A stretch of 64,000 nt of DNA from Streptomyces sp. NBC_00483 (GTDB lineage: Bacteria; Actinomycetota; Actinomycetes; Streptomycetales; Streptomycetaceae), in the NCBI RefSeq assembly GCF_036013745.1, contig NZ_CP107880.1, positions 1,984,001 through 2,048,000 on the forward strand. Direction: 5' to 3'. Below the pieces are notes generated by a model, which searched no databases, was not told the DNA's origin, and saw nothing but the letters and a program-made list of their open reading frames with translations. The position numbers and the translations under genes are program-made. Below, piece after piece: positions 14,742 through 23,910 of this stretch (position 1 is its first letter; each line of letters begins with the position of its first letter).

Positions 14742-17543
14742 GTGTTCACCCCCGCCGACCCGGCCCGCACGTCGACCGTGGCCTTCTGGCGACCCGAAGG
14801 CGGCGAGCCGCCGCTGCCGGACGCGGGCACCCGCACCGAACTGCGCCTCGCGCTGCCCGGTGAGGACGCCGTGGAGCCGGTGACCGTACCGGCCGTCACC
14901 CTGCCCATGCGCGCCGCGCTGCCGGTGCTCACCCGCGCGCGTACCACCGCGGACGCCGACCCGACGGCGACCTTCTGGGGCGCGGCCGGCCTCCTGGCGC
15001 TCCAACTCGTCGCCCGTGGGCTGCTGTTGCCGGGAGTGAGCGCCGAAGGCCACGACGCGTGGCGCGCAGGACCGCTGGGGGCCGGCGACCTCGACCGGGT
15101 CAGGGAGCTGGCCGCCGCGATGCCGCCCGAGGCGCACGCCGTGCCGCTGGACGGGACCGAAGCGCCGCGCCTGCACGCCCCGGAACGACTGCTGCGCGCG
15201 TTCCTGGACGCGGTGGCCGACGCCCTGCCGCGCTCCCCCGCCGCCGCGCACGCCGCCGGTGGACCGGCGTTCGCCGCGCGGGAACCGCAGCGCGTGCCCG
15301 AACTGCGCCCCTGGGCGGGGGATGTCGCGGCGGGGCTCGACGCGGGCGTGCGGATCTCGCTGCGCGTGGAGGTCCCCGGACTCGAGCAGATCACGGACGA
15401 CGAGCCCCGCTCCCCGTTCCGCGCGGTGCTTCAACTGCACAGCGTCAGCGATCCCACCCTGGTCGCGGATGCGGCACAGGTGTGGGCCGGGGGCGGTTCC
15501 TCGGCGCGGGCCTTCGGCGACCGTGCCCGTATGGACGCGTTGTTGGCACTGCGCCGCGCCACGCGCGCGTGGACACCACTCGCGCCACTGCTCTCCGCGA
15601 CCGTGCCGGACGCCGTCGAACTGGCCGACGAGGAGGTCACGGAGCTGCTCGGCGAGGGCGCGCGGGCGCTGTCCGCGGCAGGCGTCGAGGTGCACTGGCC
15701 CCGGGAGCTGGCCCGCAAGCTGACGGCCCGTGCGGTGATCGGCCCGGCCGAGGGCGAGGCCCCCGACGGGCTCTCCTCCGACGGTCCGTCCTTCCTGTCG
15801 GCCGACGCCCTGCTGGCGTTCGACTGGCGGTTCGCCCTCGGCGACCAGGAGTTGAGCCGCGCGGAGCTGGACGTGCTCGCCGAGGCGAACCGTCCCGTCG
15901 TACGGCTGCGCGACCAGTGGGTGCTGATCGACCCCGCGGAGGCCCGCCGCGCCCGCTCGCACCAGGACCGCAAGGTCACACCGGTCGACGCGCTGAGCGC
16001 CGTTCTCACGGGCTCGACGGAGGTCGAGGGCCGCCGGGTCGACGTACGGCCGACGGGCTGGCTCACGGCCCTACGGGACCGTCTCGCGGACCCCGAGGGC
16101 ATGACGCCGGTCGGCCAACCGGCGGCGCTCGACGCCGAATTGCGCGACTACCAGCTGCGCGGGCTCAACTGGCTCGCCCACATGACCTCGCTGGGCCTCG
16201 GCGCCTGTCTCGCCGACGACATGGGCCTCGGCAAGACGATCACGCTGATCGCGCTGCACCTGCACCGCCAGACCTCCCCGGAGAGCGCGGGACCGACGCT
16301 CGTGGTCTGTCCGACATCCCTGATGGGCAACTGGCAGCGCGAGATCGAGAGGTTCGCCCCCGGCACCCCCGTACGCCGCTTCCACGGCGGGCGCCGCTCC
16401 CTGGAGAACCTCGCCGACGGCGAGTTCGTGCTCACCACCTACGGCACGATGCGCCTCGACGCCACCCAACTCGGCACCGCGTCCTGGGGAATGCTCGTCG
16501 CCGACGAGGCGCAGCACGTGAAGAACCCCTACTCGGCGACGGCCAAGGAACTGCGCACCATCGGCGCACGCGCGCGCGTGGCGCTCACCGGCACCCCGGT
16601 CGAGAACAACCTCTCCGAGCTGTGGGCCCTGCTCGACTGGACGACGCCCGGTCTCCTGGGCCGCCTCGGCACCTTCCGCACGCGCTACGCCCGGGCGATC
16701 GAGGGCGGCAAGGACCCGGCAGCGGCGGAGCGTCTGGCCAAGCTCGTGGGGCCCTTCCTGTTGCGTCGACGCAAGTCGGATCCCGGCATCGCCCCGGAGC
16801 TGCCGCCCAAGACCGAGACGGATCGCGCGGTGTCCCTCACCGCCGAACAGGCGGGCCTGTACGAGGCCGTGGTGCGGGAGACGCTCGCGGAGATCTCCGG
16901 GGCGGCGGGATTCGAGCGGCGCGGTCTGATCGTCAAGCTCCTCACCGGCCTCAAGCAGATCTGCAACCACCCGGCGCAGTACCTCAAGGAGGACAAGCCG
17001 CGCATCACCGGCCGCTCCGGGAAGCTGGAACTCCTCGACGAGCTCCTGGACACGATCCTGTCCGAGGACGCCGGCGTGCTGGTCTTCACGCAGTACGTGC
17101 AGATGGCCCGCCTCGTGGAGCGGCATCTGGTGGCCCGCGGCGTGCCGGTGATGTTCCTCCACGGAGGCACCCCGGTCGCGGAGCGCGAGGCCATGGTGCG
17201 GCGCTTCCAGGAGGGCGAAGTGCCTGTGTTCCTGCTCTCGTTGAAGGCCGCGGGCACGGGCCTCAACCTCACGCGCGCGGAGCACGTCGTGCACTACGAC
17301 CGCTGGTGGAACCCGGCCGTGGAGGCGCAGGCCACCGACCGCGCGTACCGGATCGGGCAGACCAGGCCGGTGCAGGTGCACCGGCTGATCGCCGAGGGCA
17401 CGATCGAGGACCGGATCGCGGAAATGCTGCTCCGTAAGCAGGAGTTGGCGGACGCGGTGCTCGGTTCCGGTGAGGCGGCGCTGACCGAACTCACCGACGC
17501 GGAACTGGCGGACCTGGTCGAGTTGCGAGGGGGCACCCGATGA
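14742..17543 (+). CDS. SNF2-family DEAD/DEAH-box helicase
   Basis: A 933-residue SNF2/RapA-like ATPase if started at the first standard codon (GTG 14742). After an N-terminal SNF2-associated region, the core has motif I DDMGLGKT (about 491), DEAQH (about 586), VALTGTPVENN, QICNHP and the C-terminal helicase end DRWWNPAVEAQATDRAYRIG. It should remodel protein-DNA or protein-RNA complexes with ATP. The same frame is open back to 14640 without ATG, GTG or TTG. The reading HTHTAPPTPSETTELARCGV just before 14742 looks coding, so the true start may be the ATC at 14673 behind GAGGA. The stop overlaps the SWIM gene by 4 bases. Confidence 0.93.
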   Translation: MFTPADPARTSTVAFWRPEGGEPPLPDAGTRTELRLALPGEDAVEPVTVPAVTLPMRAALPVLTRARTTADADPTATFWGAAGLLALQLVARGLLLPGVSAEGHDAWRAGPLGAGDLDRVRELAAAMPPEAHAVPLDGTEAPRLHAPERLLRAFLDAVADALPRSPAAAHAAGGPAFAAREPQRVPELRPWAGDVAAGLDAGVRISLRVEVPGLEQITDDEPRSPFRAVLQLHSVSDPTLVADAAQVWAGGGSSARAFGDRARMDALLALRRATRAWTPLAPLLSATVPDAVELADEEVTELLGEGARALSAAGVEVHWPRELARKLTARAVIGPAEGEAPDGLSSDGPSFLSADALLAFDWRFALGDQELSRAELDVLAEANRPVVRLRDQWVLIDPAEARRARSHQDRKVTPVDALSAVLTGSTEVEGRRVDVRPTGWLTALRDRLADPEGMTPVGQPAALDAELRDYQLRGLNWLAHMTSLGLGACLADDMGLGKTITLIALHLHRQTSPESAGPTLVVCPTSLMGNWQREIERFAPGTPVRRFHGGRRSLENLADGEFVLTTYGTMRLDATQLGTASWGMLVADEAQHVKNPYSATAKELRTIGARARVALTGTPVENNLSELWALLDWTTPGLLGRLGTFRTRYARAIEGGKDPAAAERLAKLVGPFLLRRRKSDPGIAPELPPKTETDRAVSLTAEQAGLYEAVVRETLAEISGAAGFERRGLIVKLLTGLKQICNHPAQYLKEDKPRITGRSGKLELLDELLDTILSEDAGVLVFTQYVQMARLVERHLVARGVPVMFLHGGTPVAEREAMVRRFQEGEVPVFLLSLKAAGTGLNLTRAEHVVHYDRWWNPAVEAQATDRAYRIGQTRPVQVHRLIAEGTIEDRIAEMLLRKQELADAVLGSGEAALTELTDAELADLVELRGGTR

Positions 17544-18817
17544 GCCACATGGAAGACGACATGCGCACGTTCGCGGCACTGCCGCCCGCGCGCGGGCGGG
17601 CCTTCGCCGAGACCTGGTGGGGGCAGGCCTGGTTGAAGGCCCTGGAGGACACCGCGCTCGACACCGCGCAGCTGAAGGCGGGACGTCGGCTCGCGCGCGC
17701 GGGAGCGGTGGGCGCGGTGTCGGTCCGGCCGGGTCGCATCACCGCGGTGGTGGAGGACCGCGGCGGCGCCACACACCGCTCGGACGTGCTGCTGCAGTGC
17801 CTGGACGAGGACGAGTGGGACGGCTTCCTGACGATGGCGGCCGAGCGGGCCGGGCACATCGCGGCGCTCCTGGACCGCGACATGCCGCCGCACCTCGTGG
17901 AGGACGCCTCGGCCTCGGGTGTGGAACTCCTGCCGGGGATCGGCGACTTGGAGCCGCGCTGCGACTGCGACGCCTGGGACCACTGCGCGCACACGGCGGC
18001 GCTGAGCTATCAGCTCGCCCGTCTGCTGGACCAGGATCCGTTCGTGCTGCTCCTGCTGCGCGGGCGCGGCGAGCGCGCGCTGCTCGACGAGCTTCAGGTG
18101 CGCAGCACCGTACGCACCGAACCGGAGGCGCCGCACGCAGCCCGGGAGGCCGAGGGGGTGGACGCGGCCGAGGCGTACGCGTCGGCGATCGTGCTGCCAC
18201 CGCTGCCGGGTCCGCCGCCGCTGCCCGACGAGCCCGGCCTGCCGCCGTCGCTCGACACGGAGACAGCACCACCCGCGGGCACGGACGTCGACGCGCTCGG
18301 CTTCCTCGGCGCGCAGGCGGCGACCGAAGCGCACCGGCTGCTCGCGGAGGCACTGTCCCCCGGGCACGAACAGCGCCCTGCCCCACCGGAATTGACCGTG
18401 CCGCAGGACGCCGTACGTCTGGCCTCCGCGTCCCCCGTGCCGCACATCCGGGCACGGCTCGCCGAGGTCGGTGGCCGCGGCCGGGAGGGCCTGACGCTCG
18501 CCGTACATGCCTGGGAGTACGGGGGCGCCGCCGCGCTCGACGTACTGGACGAGGACCGGACCCCGGACGCGGAAGGCCTGGTACGCGCGCGTGCCGCGCT
18601 CGACGCGGCCTGGGACGACGACGAGCGCCCCGCGCTCAAGGCCGCCCGCGGCCGCTGGAGCACCGCCGACGGGCAGGCCCAACTGCGGCTCGGCCGGGAC
18701 GGTCGCTGGTGGCCCTACCGCAAGCAGCGCGGTCGCTGGGCTCCCGCCGGGCCCTCGGCGTCCGACCCCGCCTCCGCGCTGGCCGGAGCCCTCGGCTCCG
18801 CCGACGAGGACGGGTAG
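17540..18817 (+). CDS. SWIM zinc-finger protein coupled to SNF2 helicase
   Basis: A 425-residue protein with a SWIM zinc-binding motif CxCx(n)CxH seen as CDCDAWDHCAH (about residues 140-150). The N-terminal part (FAETWWGQAWLKALED, about 22-37) is the usual lead-in of this family. A Pro-rich linker (about 215-245) precedes a helical C-terminal half ending in RWWPYRKQRGRWAPAGP. SWIM domains bind DNA or protein. The ATGA overlap with the SNF2 gene implies coupled translation, so the two likely work as one machine; the target process is unknown. Confidence 0.92.
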   Translation: MSHMEDDMRTFAALPPARGRAFAETWWGQAWLKALEDTALDTAQLKAGRRLARAGAVGAVSVRPGRITAVVEDRGGATHRSDVLLQCLDEDEWDGFLTMAAERAGHIAALLDRDMPPHLVEDASASGVELLPGIGDLEPRCDCDAWDHCAHTAALSYQLARLLDQDPFVLLLLRGRGERALLDELQVRSTVRTEPEAPHAAREAEGVDAAEAYASAIVLPPLPGPPPLPDEPGLPPSLDTETAPPAGTDVDALGFLGAQAATEAHRLLAEALSPGHEQRPAPPELTVPQDAVRLASASPVPHIRARLAEVGGRGREGLTLAVHAWEYGGAAALDVLDEDRTPDAEGLVRARAALDAAWDDDERPALKAARGRWSTADGQAQLRLGRDGRWWPYRKQRGRWAPAGPSASDPASALAGALGSADEDG

Positions 18818-18856
18818 GCGGAGTCCCGCCGGGCACAGTCCCACCGGGCGCAGTCC

Positions 18857-18892
18857 CGCGGTGGCCTCTCCGACATCGGTGAGGCCACCGCG
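18857..18892. terminator. Bidirectional hairpin terminator
   Basis: A perfect 12-base stem, CGCGGTGGCCTC (18857-18868) and GAGGCCACCGCG (18881-18892), with a 12-base loop, between convergent stops at 18817 and 18900. It is preceded by two and a half imperfect copies of AGTCCCRCCGGGCRC (about 18822-18858). Confidence 0.75.
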
Positions 18893-18899
18893 AAACCCG

Positions 18900-20126
18900 C
18901 TATCGGATCGGCATGCCCGAGAGGGTGCGGGCGATGACCAGGCGCTGGATCTCGCTCGTGCCCTCGAAGATCGTGTAGATCGCGGCGTCGCGGTGCATGC
19001 GCTCCACGGGGTACTCGCGGGTGAAGCCGTTGCCGCCGAGGATCTGGACGGCCTGGGCGCTGACCTTCTTGGCTGTCTCGCTCGCGAACAGCTTGGACAT
19101 GGAGCCCTCGGCGTTCTCGAACTTCTTGCCCGTGGACGCCATCCAGGAGGCACGCCACACCAGGAGGCGCGCGGCGTCGATCTGGGTGCGCATGTCGGCG
19201 AGTTGGAAGGCCACGCCCTGGTTGTCGATGATCGGGCGGCCGAACTGCTCGCGCGTCTTCGCGTACTCCAGGGCCTCCTCGTAGGCGGCGCGGGCCGTGC
19301 CGACCGCCATGGCGCCGACGGCGGGACGCGAGGCCTCGAAGGTGGCCATCGCGGCGTTCTTCACGCGCTCGCCGCCCTTCTTGGCCTTCTCCCGCGAGCG
19401 GGCCAGGCGCTCGTCGAGCTTGTCCTTGCCGCCGAGCAGGCAGGAGCCGGGCACCCGGACGTTCTCCAGGACGACCTCGGCGGTGTGCGAGGCGCGGATG
19501 CCGTGCTTCTTGAACTTCTGCCCCTGGGACAGACCGGGGGTGTTCGGCGGCACGATGAAGGAGGCGTGCCCCTTGGAGCCGAGCTCCGCGTCCACGGAGG
19601 CGACGACCACGTGGACATTGGCGATGCCGCCGTTCGTCGCCCACGTCTTGGTGCCGTTCAGGACCCACTCGTCCTTGGCCTCGTCGTAGACGGCGCGCGT
19701 GCGCATCGCGGCGACATCGGAGCCGGCGTCCGGCTCGGAGGAGCAGAAGGCGGCCACCTTCACGTCGTTCGCGTCGCCGTACATCTGCGGGATCCAGGTG
19801 CCGATCTGCTCCTCGGTGCCGTTGGCGAGGACGCCGACCGCGGCGAGGCCCGTGCCGACGATGGACAGGCCGATGCCCGCGTCGCCCCAGAACAGCTCCT
19901 CCATGGCCATCGGAATGCCGAGGCCCGAAGGGTCGAAGAACTGCTGCGCGTAGAAGTCCAGGGAGTAGATTCCGAGCTTGGCCGCTTCCTGGATGACCGG
20001 CCAGGGGGTCTCCTCGCGCTCGTCCCACTCGGCGGCCGCGGGGCGGATCACATCGGCGGCGAAGCCGTGCAGCCAGTCACGGACTTCCTTCTGCTCGTCG
20101 CTGAGATCCATGGTGAACTCGGCCAT
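18900..20126 (-). CDS. Acyl-CoA dehydrogenase
   Basis: A 408-residue FAD-dependent acyl-CoA dehydrogenase that makes trans-2-enoyl-CoA. Signature blocks are AAFCSSEPDAGSDVAAMRTR, KTWATNGGIANVHVV, TREQFGRPIIDNQGVAFQLA and the C-terminal IFEGTSEIQRL with the catalytic Glu (about 388). A Lys/Glu-rich stretch (SREKAKKGGERVKNA) sits before the helical domain. The ATG at 20126 has GGAGG four bases upstream; the upstream GTG/ATG options are weaker. It is divergent from a TetR regulator, with GTTAC/GTAAC inverted repeats between them. Confidence 0.95.
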   Translation of the reverse strand: MAEFTMDLSDEQKEVRDWLHGFAADVIRPAAAEWDEREETPWPVIQEAAKLGIYSLDFYAQQFFDPSGLGIPMAMEELFWGDAGIGLSIVGTGLAAVGVLANGTEEQIGTWIPQMYGDANDVKVAAFCSSEPDAGSDVAAMRTRAVYDEAKDEWVLNGTKTWATNGGIANVHVVVASVDAELGSKGHASFIVPPNTPGLSQGQKFKKHGIRASHTAEVVLENVRVPGSCLLGGKDKLDERLARSREKAKKGGERVKNAAMATFEASRPAVGAMAVGTARAAYEEALEYAKTREQFGRPIIDNQGVAFQLADMRTQIDAARLLVWRASWMASTGKKFENAEGSMSKLFASETAKKVSAQAVQILGGNGFTREYPVERMHRDAAIYTIFEGTSEIQRLVIARTLSGMPIR

Positions 20127-20154
20127 AACCCCTCCAGGGCGCACGCAATACTGT

Positions 20155-20169
20155 GTTACTTAAGGTAAC
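20155..20169. promoter_or_regulatory. Candidate TetR operator GTTAC-N5-GTAAC
   Basis: An inverted repeat GTTAC (20155-20159) and GTAAC (20165-20169), 28 bases upstream of the acyl-CoA dehydrogenase start. Further GTTAC copies lie at 20178-20182 and 20241-20245 in the same divergent region. Inference: binding site of the neighbouring TetR protein. Confidence 0.55.
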
Positions 20170-20288
20170 TCGAGTCTGTTACTGGCGAGTAGCCCCTGTC
20201 AACCTCCGAGTGCGCGTTCGATACCGGATGGCCATCGGGTGTTACCTTTCGCGTGCGTCAGGCAATCGCACGGGGGTGGGGAGAGCTC

Positions 20289-20942
20289 ATGGAGACCACA
20301 CAACGGAACGATCAGCGCGCGGACCAACAGTCCGCCGCCGAGCGTCGGCGCCGCGAGCTGCTTGAGGCCGCGGACCGGGTGGTGCTCCGGGACGGCCCCG
20401 GCGCCTCGATGAACGCCATCGCGGCCGAGGCCGGGATCACCAAGCCGATCCTGTACCGGCACTTCGGCGACAAGGGCGGCCTCTACGCCGCGCTCGCCAT
20501 GCGACACACGGACGCGCTGCTCGCCTCGCTGCGGGCCGCCCTGGACGCGCCCGCGGAGCGGCGCGAGCGCGTGGAGGCGACGCTCGACACCTACTTGGCG
20601 GCGATCGAGGCCCGCCCTCAGGTCTACCGCTTCCTGATGCATCCGTCGGAGGGCGCCCCCGCCGAATCCGGGTTCGACGTCGGACGGCACTCGGCGCCGC
20701 TGCTGCGCCGGATGGGCGAGGAGCTGGCCGAGGTCATCGAGGAGCGCGTGGACCTCGGCCCCGGCAGCCAGCAACTCGCGCGTGTGTGGGGGCACGGGAT
20801 CGTCGGCATGATGCACGCCGCCGGTGACTGGTGGCTCGGTGACCGCCCGTGCGAGCGCGCCGAGTTGGTGCGCGCACTGGCCGATCTGCTGTGGGGGCGG
20901 CTCGCCGCGGCGGGCGACAAGGTGGGCGGCCCCGGCTTCTGA
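20289..20942 (+). CDS. TetR-family transcriptional regulator
   Basis: A 217-residue TetR protein. The N-terminal HTH reads RRRELLEAADRVVLRDGPGA then AIAAEAGITKPILYRHFGDK. The C-terminal ligand domain is helical, with a Trp pair (AAGDWWLGDRP). ATG 20289 has GGGGAGA upstream. It is divergent from acyl-CoA dehydrogenase, so a role in sensing acyl-CoA and controlling beta-oxidation is plausible, as in known FadR-type TetR proteins. Confidence 0.9.
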   Translation: METTQRNDQRADQQSAAERRRRELLEAADRVVLRDGPGASMNAIAAEAGITKPILYRHFGDKGGLYAALAMRHTDALLASLRAALDAPAERRERVEATLDTYLAAIEARPQVYRFLMHPSEGAPAESGFDVGRHSAPLLRRMGEELAEVIEERVDLGPGSQQLARVWGHGIVGMMHAAGDWWLGDRPCERAELVRALADLLWGRLAAAGDKVGGPGF

Positions 20943-20960
20943 CCGGGCCATCTCCTCAAC

Positions 20961-21038
20961 ACCTGACGGCGCGGCCTCAGTACCTGGCGACTCCGCCTCA
21001 CTACCTGACGCCGCCGCACCTGACGACGCCGCCTCAGC
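20961..21038. repeat. Imperfect 21-base tandem repeats
   Basis: Four degenerate copies starting ACCTGACG or ACCTGGCG and ending CCTCA: 20961-20981, 20982-21002, a shortened 15-base copy 21003-21017, and 21018-21038. They fill the gap between the convergent TetR and peptide deformylase genes. Function unknown. Confidence 0.65.
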
Positions 21039-21041
21039 GCC

Positions 21042-21581
21042 TCACGTGGCCCACGGCGCCTTCGCCGCCTGCCGCAGCACCTTCCTGCGGCGCCACCCGG
21101 TGACCCGCTCCGTGTACGTACGACCCTCCAAGTGGTCGCACTCGTGCTGGAGGCAGCGGGCGAACCAGCCCGTGCCGTGGATCACCACAGGTTCGCCGCC
21201 GAGGTCGTACCCCTCCACGCGCGCGTGGTCGAAGCGGGGCGTGCCCGCCTCGAGGCCCGGGAGCGACAGGCAGCCCTCGGGGCCGCGGATCACGTCGCCG
21301 TCGGCCTCGACCAGACGCGGGTTCACGACGTGGCCGACGTGGCGCACATCGTCGTCATCCTCACAGTCGAAGACGAAGACCCGAAGTCCCTCGCCGACCT
21401 GGTTCGCGGCGAGGCCCACGCCCTGCGCCGCGTACATCGTGGCGAACATGTCCTCGACCAGGCGCGCGAGGTCCGGGCCGAAGTCCGTTACCTGGGCGCA
21501 GGGTTGGTGCAGCACGGTTTCACCGAGCAGGGTCAGGGGTCGTACGCGCCCTGAGGCGCCCGGGATCGAGCCGTGTCGCAT
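21042..21581 (-). CDS. def: Peptide deformylase
   Basis: A 179-residue metal peptidase that removes the formyl group from new proteins. All three motifs are present: GVGLAANQ (54-61), EGCLSLPG (102-109, Cys metal ligand) and HECDH (146-150, two His ligands and the catalytic Glu). ATG 21581 gives MRHGSIPGASG and fits the family start; the longer frame to 21707 does not. Streptomyces usually have several deformylases, so this may be one of a set. Divergent from murT. Confidence 0.95.
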   Translation of the reverse strand: MRHGSIPGASGRVRPLTLLGETVLHQPCAQVTDFGPDLARLVEDMFATMYAAQGVGLAANQVGEGLRVFVFDCEDDDDVRHVGHVVNPRLVEADGDVIRGPEGCLSLPGLEAGTPRFDHARVEGYDLGGEPVVIHGTGWFARCLQHECDHLEGRTYTERVTGWRRRKVLRQAAKAPWAT

Positions 21582-21722
21582 GCCGGTAAGGGTACGGTCC
21601 AGTACGCACCACGAAGTGCTGGTGGTGCCACTGTTCGGGCTTGTCAGAGGATCTCGATAGGCTGAGCCCACAATCGATGCCGGGGGCAGGCGCGGCGCGG
21701 TACGCAAGGAGGACCCAGGAAG

Positions 21723-22961
21723 ATGTCAGGCAACTCGGAGCCGATGACTCCGCGGGCCAAGCTGGCCGTCACCGCGGGCAGGGCCGCGGCCGCGGTGTCG
21801 CGGGCGGCGGGCCGCGGCAGCGGATCAGTGATCGGCGGCAAGGTCGCGCTGCGGCTCGACCCCGAGCTGCTCGCGCGGGTCGCCCAGCACCTGGACGTGG
21901 TGCTCGTCTCGGCCACGAACGGCAAGACGACGACCACGCGACTGCTCGCGGAGGCCCTGCGCGCCAGCGGCCCCGTCGTCTCGAACGCGCTGGGGGCGAA
22001 CATGCCCGCGGGCATCACCTCCGCCCTGGCCGGCGGCGGCGAGGCCAAGTACGGCGTGATCGAAGTAGACGAGAAGTACCTGGCCGGTGTCGCCCGCGAC
22101 ACCGACCCGAAGGCGATCGCGCTGCTCAACCTCTCGCGCGACCAGCTGGACCGCGCCGGCGAGACCCGCATGCTCGCCGAGAAGTGGCGTGAGGGCCTGT
22201 CCGGTTCGAAGGCCATCGTGATCGCGAACGCGGACGACCCGCTGATCGTCTGGGCCGCCTCCTCCTCGCCGAACGTGGTGTGGGTCGCCGCGGGCCAGGA
22301 GTGGAAGGACGACGCCTGGTCCTGCCCGGCGTGCGGCGGCGTGATGCAGCGCCCCGGTGACGACTGGTTCTGCGGCGAGTGCGGCTTCCGCCGCCCGCTC
22401 GCGAGCTGGGCGCTCCAGGGCGACCACGTCATCGACCCGCACGGCTCCGCATGGCCGATCAACCTCCAACTGCCGGGCCGCGCCAACAAGGCGAACGCGG
22501 CGACGTCCGCTGCCGTGGCCGCCTGCTTCGGGGTGCCCCCGCAGGTCGCCCTGGAGCGCATGTACCAGGTGCAGGCGGTGGCGGGGCGCTACGACGTCGT
22601 GCAGTTCCAGGAGCGCGACCTCCGGCTGCTGCTCGCCAAGAACCCGGCGGGCTGGCTCGAAACGTTCACTCTGATCGACCCGCCGCCGACCCCGGTGATC
22701 CTCTCGGTGAACGCGCGGGGCGCCGACGGCACCGACACCTCCTGGCTGTGGGACGTCGACTACACGCGCCTGGCCGGGCACCCGATCTGCGTGATCGGCG
22801 ACCGCCGGCTCGACCTCGCGGTCCGCCTCGAGGTCGCGGGCCTCGACTTCCGGGTCTGCGAAACGCTCGACGAGGCGGTGCAGATGTCGCCCCCCGGGCG
22901 GATCGAGCTGATCGCCAACTACACCGCCTTCCAGGACGTCCGCCGCCGCGTGGGCAACTGA
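21723..22961 (+). CDS. murT: Lipid II isoglutaminyl synthase, Mur-ligase subunit MurT
   Basis: A 412-residue Mur-ligase-fold protein with DUF1727 tail. The ATP loop is SATNGKTTT (63-71), EVDEKY and LNLSRDQLDR follow, and a four-Cys zinc ribbon CPAC...CGEC (about 200-225) inside the middle domain is the MurT hallmark. With GatD it turns the D-Glu of the lipid II stem peptide into D-isoglutamine at the inner membrane face. It is followed by gatD 40 bases downstream, the standard arrangement. AGGAGGACCCAGGAAG lies just upstream of ATG 21723. Confidence 0.95.
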   Translation: MSGNSEPMTPRAKLAVTAGRAAAAVSRAAGRGSGSVIGGKVALRLDPELLARVAQHLDVVLVSATNGKTTTTRLLAEALRASGPVVSNALGANMPAGITSALAGGGEAKYGVIEVDEKYLAGVARDTDPKAIALLNLSRDQLDRAGETRMLAEKWREGLSGSKAIVIANADDPLIVWAASSSPNVVWVAAGQEWKDDAWSCPACGGVMQRPGDDWFCGECGFRRPLASWALQGDHVIDPHGSAWPINLQLPGRANKANAATSAAVAACFGVPPQVALERMYQVQAVAGRYDVVQFQERDLRLLLAKNPAGWLETFTLIDPPPTPVILSVNARGADGTDTSWLWDVDYTRLAGHPICVIGDRRLDLAVRLEVAGLDFRVCETLDEAVQMSPPGRIELIANYTAFQDVRRRVGN

Positions 22962-23001
22962 CGAGCCCCACACAGAGCGCGAACAGCGAAGGATCATGAG
23001 C

Positions 23002-23733
23002 ATGAGTGACAACAGCCTGCGTCTCGTGTGGGTCTACCCCGACCTCCTGAGCACCTACGGCGACCAGGGCAACGCTCTGGTGGTGGAGCGCCGCGCCCAG
23101 CAGCGCCGCCTCCAGGTCGAGCGCTACGACGTGCGCAGCGACCAGGCCGTGCCTACCTCCGGCGACATCTACCTCATCGGCGGCGGCGAGGACCGTCCGC
23201 AGCGCCTCGCGGCGGAGCGGCTGCGCCGCGACGGCGGCCTGGAGCGCGCGGTGGCCAACGGCGCGATCGTCTTCTCCGTGTGCGCCGGTTACCAGATCCT
23301 CGGCCACGAGTTCGTGAACGACCTCGGTGAGCGCGAGCCCGGCCTCGGCCTGCTCGACGTCGTCTCGACGCGCGGCGAGGGCGAGCGCTGCGTCGGTGAC
23401 GTACTGGGCGACATCGACCCGTCGTTGGGCCTGCCGGAGCTGACCGGCTTCGAGAACCACCAGGGCGTCACGCACCTCGGCCCCACGGCGCGGGCCTTCG
23501 CCCGGACCCGGATGGGCAAGGGCAACGGCACGGGGGACGGCACCGAAGGCGCCTTCAACGACACCGTTTTCGGCACGTACATGCACGGGCCCGTACTCGC
23601 GCGCAATCCGCAGATCGCCGACCTGCTGATCAAGCTGGCGCTCGATGTGAACGCACTGCCGCCGGTGAACGACCACTGGTACGAGGAGCTCCGCAGCGAG
23701 CGGATCGCGGCGGCTACGACGCAGCCCGCCTGA
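23002..23733 (+). CDS. gatD: Lipid II isoglutaminyl synthase, glutaminase subunit GatD
   Basis: A 243-residue class I glutamine amidotransferase-like protein (CobB/CobQ type) that supplies ammonia to MurT. The nucleophile Cys94 is in FSVCAGYQI, and the His is in YMHGPVL (about 195). Tyr/Asp features at the start (YPDLLSTYGDQGN) match GatD. Two ATGs lie six bases apart; 23002 has AAGGA eight bases upstream and is preferred to 22996. Same operon as murT. Confidence 0.94.
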   Translation: MSDNSLRLVWVYPDLLSTYGDQGNALVVERRAQQRRLQVERYDVRSDQAVPTSGDIYLIGGGEDRPQRLAAERLRRDGGLERAVANGAIVFSVCAGYQILGHEFVNDLGEREPGLGLLDVVSTRGEGERCVGDVLGDIDPSLGLPELTGFENHQGVTHLGPTARAFARTRMGKGNGTGDGTEGAFNDTVFGTYMHGPVLARNPQIADLLIKLALDVNALPPVNDHWYEELRSERIAAATTQPA

Positions 23734-23741
23734 TCCTCTCG

Positions 23742-23763
23742 GGGCCCTCCCCCAGGGCCCTTT
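23742..23763 (+). terminator. Hairpin terminator after murT-gatD
   Basis: A stem GGGCCCT (23742-23748) and AGGGCCC (23754-23760) with a C5 loop, followed by TTT. It lies nine bases after the gatD stop. Confidence 0.7.
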
Positions 23764-23910
23764 AGGGCACCCACGCGCCCATGTGAGCAGGCCAGTCCAC
23801 CAGTCGGACGCCCGGTGCGGTCGGGCCCCCGGCCGCCGATAAGGTACGGGGGTCAAGGCGGACGACGCAGTCCGGCCATCGGCCCACGTTTGCAAAGGTA
23901 ATCCGGGCTT

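Noticed and set aside
14653..14883. ATG 14653 frame as a leader gene of the SNF2 helicase
   Set aside because: It reads a Pro/Arg/Ser-rich shadow of the helicase frame and overlaps it for 140 bases.
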